Below are positions 6,781-9,131 of a DNA stretch of 9,131 bases, in pieces. Source of the DNA: Nitrospira sp. Its GTDB lineage: Bacteria > Nitrospirota > Nitrospiria > Nitrospirales > Nitrospiraceae. The notes below the pieces were generated by a model. It had not been told where the DNA came from and searched no databases. It saw nothing but the letters and a program-made list of their open reading frames with translations. A program made the translations under genes and the position numbers. Where the stretch lies: assembly GCA_005116795.1 (NCBI GenBank), contig SWDL01000447.1:1-9131 (forward strand). Reading direction: 5' to 3'. Within the stretch, counting starts at the first letter, position 1, and each line of letters opens with the position of its first letter.

Positions 6781-7377
6781 ATGAAGACACGGTGCCTCAT
6801 GACGAAGCTAGCCTTGGGGGCGGCCTGCGGGCTCGTGCTCAGCGGCTGTGTGATGGCGGAGAAGTATGAGGCAGAAAAGGCTCGGGGCCTCAACTTTCAA
6901 CGGCTGCTGGCTCAGGAAGAAAAGCGGACCGGCGAGCTGGACTCGGAACTGAAGCGGACGAAGAGCGCGGTGACGGAGACGGAAGCCAGGAACCGGGAGT
7001 TGGGCGCCCAGTTGCAGGCGGTCCGGGAGCAATTCGTCAAGATACAGGAAGACACCGCGGCGACCATGAAGGCCGTGCAGCAACAGCAAGAAGAGATGGG
7101 CAAGGGGCCGAAGGCGGCCGCAAGGCCAAAGAAGCCGAGCCAGCCGGTCGTGACCGCATCGGCGGCTGATCCCCTGACCTCCAATGATGCGCTGCTCGGA
7201 AGCGGGGAGAGCGGGAGTCACGGCGGATCGGCCGTCTATCATCTGGTGAAGCCTGGCGAGACCCTGTTCAAAATTTCAAAACGGTATAAGGTGGAAGTGA
7301 GATCCTTGCGAAACTGGAACCGTCTCGAGAGCGATCAACTCGAAGTGGGGCAGCGGTTGGTGGTGGGGTACGAATAA
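6781..7377 (+). CDS. LysM-domain lipoprotein with a coiled coil
   Basis: A predicted 198-residue lipoprotein. The signal peptide has a basic start (MKTRCLMTKL), a hydrophobic core and the lipobox LSGC (20-23), so Cys23 would be lipidated. Residues 24-26 are VMA, with no Asp after the Cys, so an outer-membrane location is favoured under the E. coli sorting rule. Residues 27-107 are charged, with many E, K, R and Q, and read as a long coiled coil. A Pro/Ala/Ser-rich linker (about 108-148) leads to a single LysM domain (151-196, from YHLVKPGETLFKISKRYK onward), which would bind peptidoglycan. The likely role is tethering outer membrane and cell wall, or holding a partner through the coiled coil. 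No catalytic domain is present. trpE begins 5 bases after its stop, so both genes should share a transcript from the promoter at 6657-6686. Confidence 0.9.
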   Translation: MKTRCLMTKLALGAACGLVLSGCVMAEKYEAEKARGLNFQRLLAQEEKRTGELDSELKRTKSAVTETEARNRELGAQLQAVREQFVKIQEDTAATMKAVQQQQEEMGKGPKAAARPKKPSQPVVTASAADPLTSNDALLGSGESGSHGGSAVYHLVKPGETLFKISKRYKVEVRSLRNWNRLESDQLEVGQRLVVGYE

Positions 7378-7382
7378 CGACC

Positions 7383-8882
7383 ATGGCTCGTCCGCCTGCC
7401 TATTCCCTCAGTGTGAGCGCGTTTCGGGACTTGGCCGGCCAGGGCAACTTGATTCCCCTCTACCGGGAAATCCTGGCCGACTACGAAACGCCGGTCTCGG
7501 CCTTCGCCAAGATCGACCATGGGCCGGCTGCCTATCTCTTCGAGAGCGTCGAGGGCGGTGAGCATTGGGGGCGCTATTCGTTTTTGGGTAGCGGAGCGCC
7601 GCTTGTGATCCGGGAGGACCGGGGGGCCTGCCTGGTCTCCCGGGGCGCCAAGTCCACTCGGGTGCCGATCGGCGGCAATCCGCTGGAGTATCTGCAGAAA
7701 TTGATGGCTGAGTATCAGCCGATGACGGTCCCGGGGTTGCCCCGGTTCGTGGGCGGCGCCGTCGGGTATTTGGGGTACGACGTCGTCCGGGCGTTTGAAG
7801 ACATTCTGCCGCGGCGAAAAGACTCACTGGATCTCCCTGACTTTGCCTTCTTGCTCGCGGACACGCTGCTCATCTTCGACCGGGTGGCGCAGACGATCAA
7901 AGTCGTCGCCAATGCGCATGTCCCCTCGCGAAAGGATGCCGATCTGCGGCGGGCCTATCACGATGCGACCGGCCGCATCGAGCGGATGATCACGCGCCTC
8001 ACACAGCCGCTCCGTCGGACCAGGCCCAAGCAGCGGCGCACCCCGATGACGTTCTCCTCGAATATGACTCGGGCCGAGTTCGAAAAGATGGTGATCCGGA
8101 CCAAGGACTATATCCAGGCGGGGGACATCATCCAGGCGGTCCTGTCGCAACGCTGGGAGACCAGGATTCAGACGACGCCGTTTCAGATTTATCGGGCGCT
8201 CCGCGCGGTGAATCCATCTCCGTATATGTACTACTTGCGGGTCGCCGGAATCGAGCTGGTGGGATCGTCTCCGGAGACGTTGGTCCGTTGCGAGGATGGG
8301 CGGATCTCCGTGCGGCCGATCGCGGGCACCAGACGGCGAGGAACCACCGACGAGCAAGATCTGGCGCTGGAGCGGGAGTTGCTCGCGGACGCGAAGGAGC
8401 GGGCGGAGCACGTGATGCTCGTGGATTTGGGCCGCAACGACGTCGGCCGGGTGGCGAAGCCAGGCTCGGTGCAGGTGGATACGCTGATGCGCGTCGAACG
8501 GTACTCGCATGTGATGCACATGGTGTCGGAGGTGACCGGAGCCTTGGCCCGGGGGCGCACCGTCTATGATGTGATGAAGGCCTGCTTTCCGGCTGGGACC
8601 GTCTCCGGGGCGCCGAAGATCAGGGCCATGCAGGTCATCGAGGAACTCGAGCCGACCAAGCGGGGCCCCTATGCGGGCGCGGTCGGGTACTTCGGGTTCT
8701 CGGGCAACATGGACACCTGCATCAACATCCGGACCGTGGTGATCAAGGGGCACAAAGCCTATATCCAAGCGGGAGCCGGGATCGTCGCGGATTCCGATCC
8801 GGATCGCGAGTATGACGAGACCTGCAACAAAGCCAAGGCGATGATGAAGGCGATCGAGCTGGCGGAACGGGGACTGGAATGA
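7383..8882 (+). CDS. trpE: Anthranilate synthase component I TrpE
   Basis: A 499-residue large subunit of anthranilate synthase, which converts chorismate to anthranilate, the first committed step of tryptophan synthesis, using ammonia supplied by the glutaminase TrpG. The N-terminal domain has the feedback-site region FESVEGGEHWGRYSFLG (53-69), where Trp is expected to bind, and GGAVGYLGYD (124-133). The chorismate-binding domain is complete: GDIIQAVLSQR (247-257), PIAGTRRRG (312-320), HVMLVDLGRNDVGRV (343-357), FPAGTVSGAPKIRAMQVIEE (402-421) and QAGAGIVADSDP (462-473). The length is normal for a stand-alone TrpE with no fused glutaminase. The conserved feedback region favours TrpE over PabB or a salicylate/isochorismate synthase. 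No strong Shine-Dalgarno lies close to the ATG, so translation may be coupled to the LysM gene 5 bases upstream. No trpG follows. A repeat begins 2 bases after the stop. Confidence 0.97.
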   Translation: MARPPAYSLSVSAFRDLAGQGNLIPLYREILADYETPVSAFAKIDHGPAAYLFESVEGGEHWGRYSFLGSGAPLVIREDRGACLVSRGAKSTRVPIGGNPLEYLQKLMAEYQPMTVPGLPRFVGGAVGYLGYDVVRAFEDILPRRKDSLDLPDFAFLLADTLLIFDRVAQTIKVVANAHVPSRKDADLRRAYHDATGRIERMITRLTQPLRRTRPKQRRTPMTFSSNMTRAEFEKMVIRTKDYIQAGDIIQAVLSQRWETRIQTTPFQIYRALRAVNPSPYMYYLRVAGIELVGSSPETLVRCEDGRISVRPIAGTRRRGTTDEQDLALERELLADAKERAEHVMLVDLGRNDVGRVAKPGSVQVDTLMRVERYSHVMHMVSEVTGALARGRTVYDVMKACFPAGTVSGAPKIRAMQVIEELEPTKRGPYAGAVGYFGFSGNMDTCINIRTVVIKGHKAYIQAGAGIVADSDPDREYDETCNKAKAMMKAIELAERGLE

Positions 8883-8884
8883 GA

Positions 8885-8963
8885 GCGTTATGCGTGAAGC
8901 GTGAAGCGTGAAGCGCAAGAACGGCGAACCTGCGAGATATGCTTCACGAACGACGAACGACGC
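8885..8963. repeat. Heptamer repeat with inverted arm, intergenic
   Basis: Three tandem copies of GCGTGAA (8892-8912) are followed by a spacer. Then comes GCTTCACG (8941-8948), which is the reverse complement of CGTGAAGC in the tandem part (for example 8907-8914), so a hairpin with an 8-bp stem can form in several registers. Two tandem GAACGAC units (8948-8961) close the element. No T-run follows, so it is not a standard terminator. I recall similar GTGAAGC-type intergenic repeats as common in Nitrospira genomes. That is memory, not a search result. Confidence 0.7.
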
Positions 8964-8970
8964 GGCAGGC

Positions 8971-9131
8971 CCCCGCCGCCTGCCGATCATCGCCATGACG
9001 GCCAATGCGATGACGGGCGATCGGGGAAAATGCCTCGAGGCCGGGATGGACGACTACGTGACGAAGCCGATCAAGATGGAAGAACTGGCCGCCGTCCTTA
9101 AAAAATGGACCGCTCCTTCTGCGACCTCTGG
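8971..9131 (+). pseudogene. C-terminal fragment of a response-regulator receiver domain
   Basis: The frame reads LPIIAMTANAM from 8980, then CLEAGMDDYVTKPI and EELAAVLKKW. This is the beta4-to-alpha5 half of a CheY-like receiver domain, with the conserved Thr after beta4 (T of MTA) and the conserved Lys of the TKP motif. The frame is still open at the window edge. Upstream, the receiver similarity stops near 8974 and the heptamer repeat begins, followed at once by trpE. The N-terminal half with the acidic pocket and phosphoacceptor Asp is therefore not here. The frame stays open back to 8905 and a GTG at 8908 could start it, but that would translate repeat sequence. ATG 8995 would give an even shorter piece. 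The likeliest reading is a remnant of a hybrid kinase or response regulator cut off by rearrangement. It could not accept phosphate in this form. Confidence 0.8.

Noticed and set aside
8885..8948. The hairpin after trpE as an intrinsic terminator.
   Set aside because: The stem is short with a long loop and no T-run follows on either strand.
8885..8963. The heptamer units as a CRISPR array.
   Set aside because: The units are 7 bases, directly tandem, and have no regular spacers or cas genes nearby.
7824..9005. A 393-codon minus-strand frame opposite trpE.
   Set aside because: It is the shadow of trpE on the other strand, and its N-terminal part is translated repeat (8885-8963). The plus-strand protein has all conserved TrpE motifs.

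Overview
This is a GC-rich bacterial chromosome segment, most likely from a Nitrospira-type (Nitrospirota) genome. That assignment is inferred from overall gene content and style and from an intergenic repeat built of GTGAAGC-like heptamers, which I associate with that group. No marker in the window proves it. The genes are mostly housekeeping and there is no phage, transposon, CRISPR array or RNA gene that I can see.

Layout. Positions 1-335 are non-coding as far as I can tell: lower GC, with a run of ten G, a short direct repeat and a small hairpin. A CNNM/CorC-type membrane CBS protein follows on the plus strand (336-1634). Its stop overlaps the stop of a converging minus-strand block by 8 bases. 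Read in its own direction, that block starts near 6603 with a MoxR-like AAA+ ATPase. Next comes an unrecognised 627-residue protein joined to the ATPase by an ATGA stop/start overlap, and last ligA, the NAD+-dependent DNA ligase. A 177-base divergent spacer (6604-6780) carries a good sigma-70-like promoter for the plus strand. There a LysM lipoprotein (6781-7377) is followed after 5 bases by trpE (7383-8882).

Directly after the trpE stop lies a small heptamer repeat with an inverted arm, and then the C-terminal part of a response-regulator receiver domain whose N-terminal half, with the phosphoacceptor aspartate, is missing. The usual partner trpG does not follow trpE within the window.

The parts most worth a second look are the ATPase plus unknown-protein pair, because a MoxR ATPase normally sits beside a VWA protein and none is here, and the rearranged-looking junction after trpE. 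The remaining genes look intact and ordinary: ligA and trpE have full length and all the motifs I checked, the CNNM/CorC protein has all its domains, and the lipoprotein has a clean lipobox and LysM domain.
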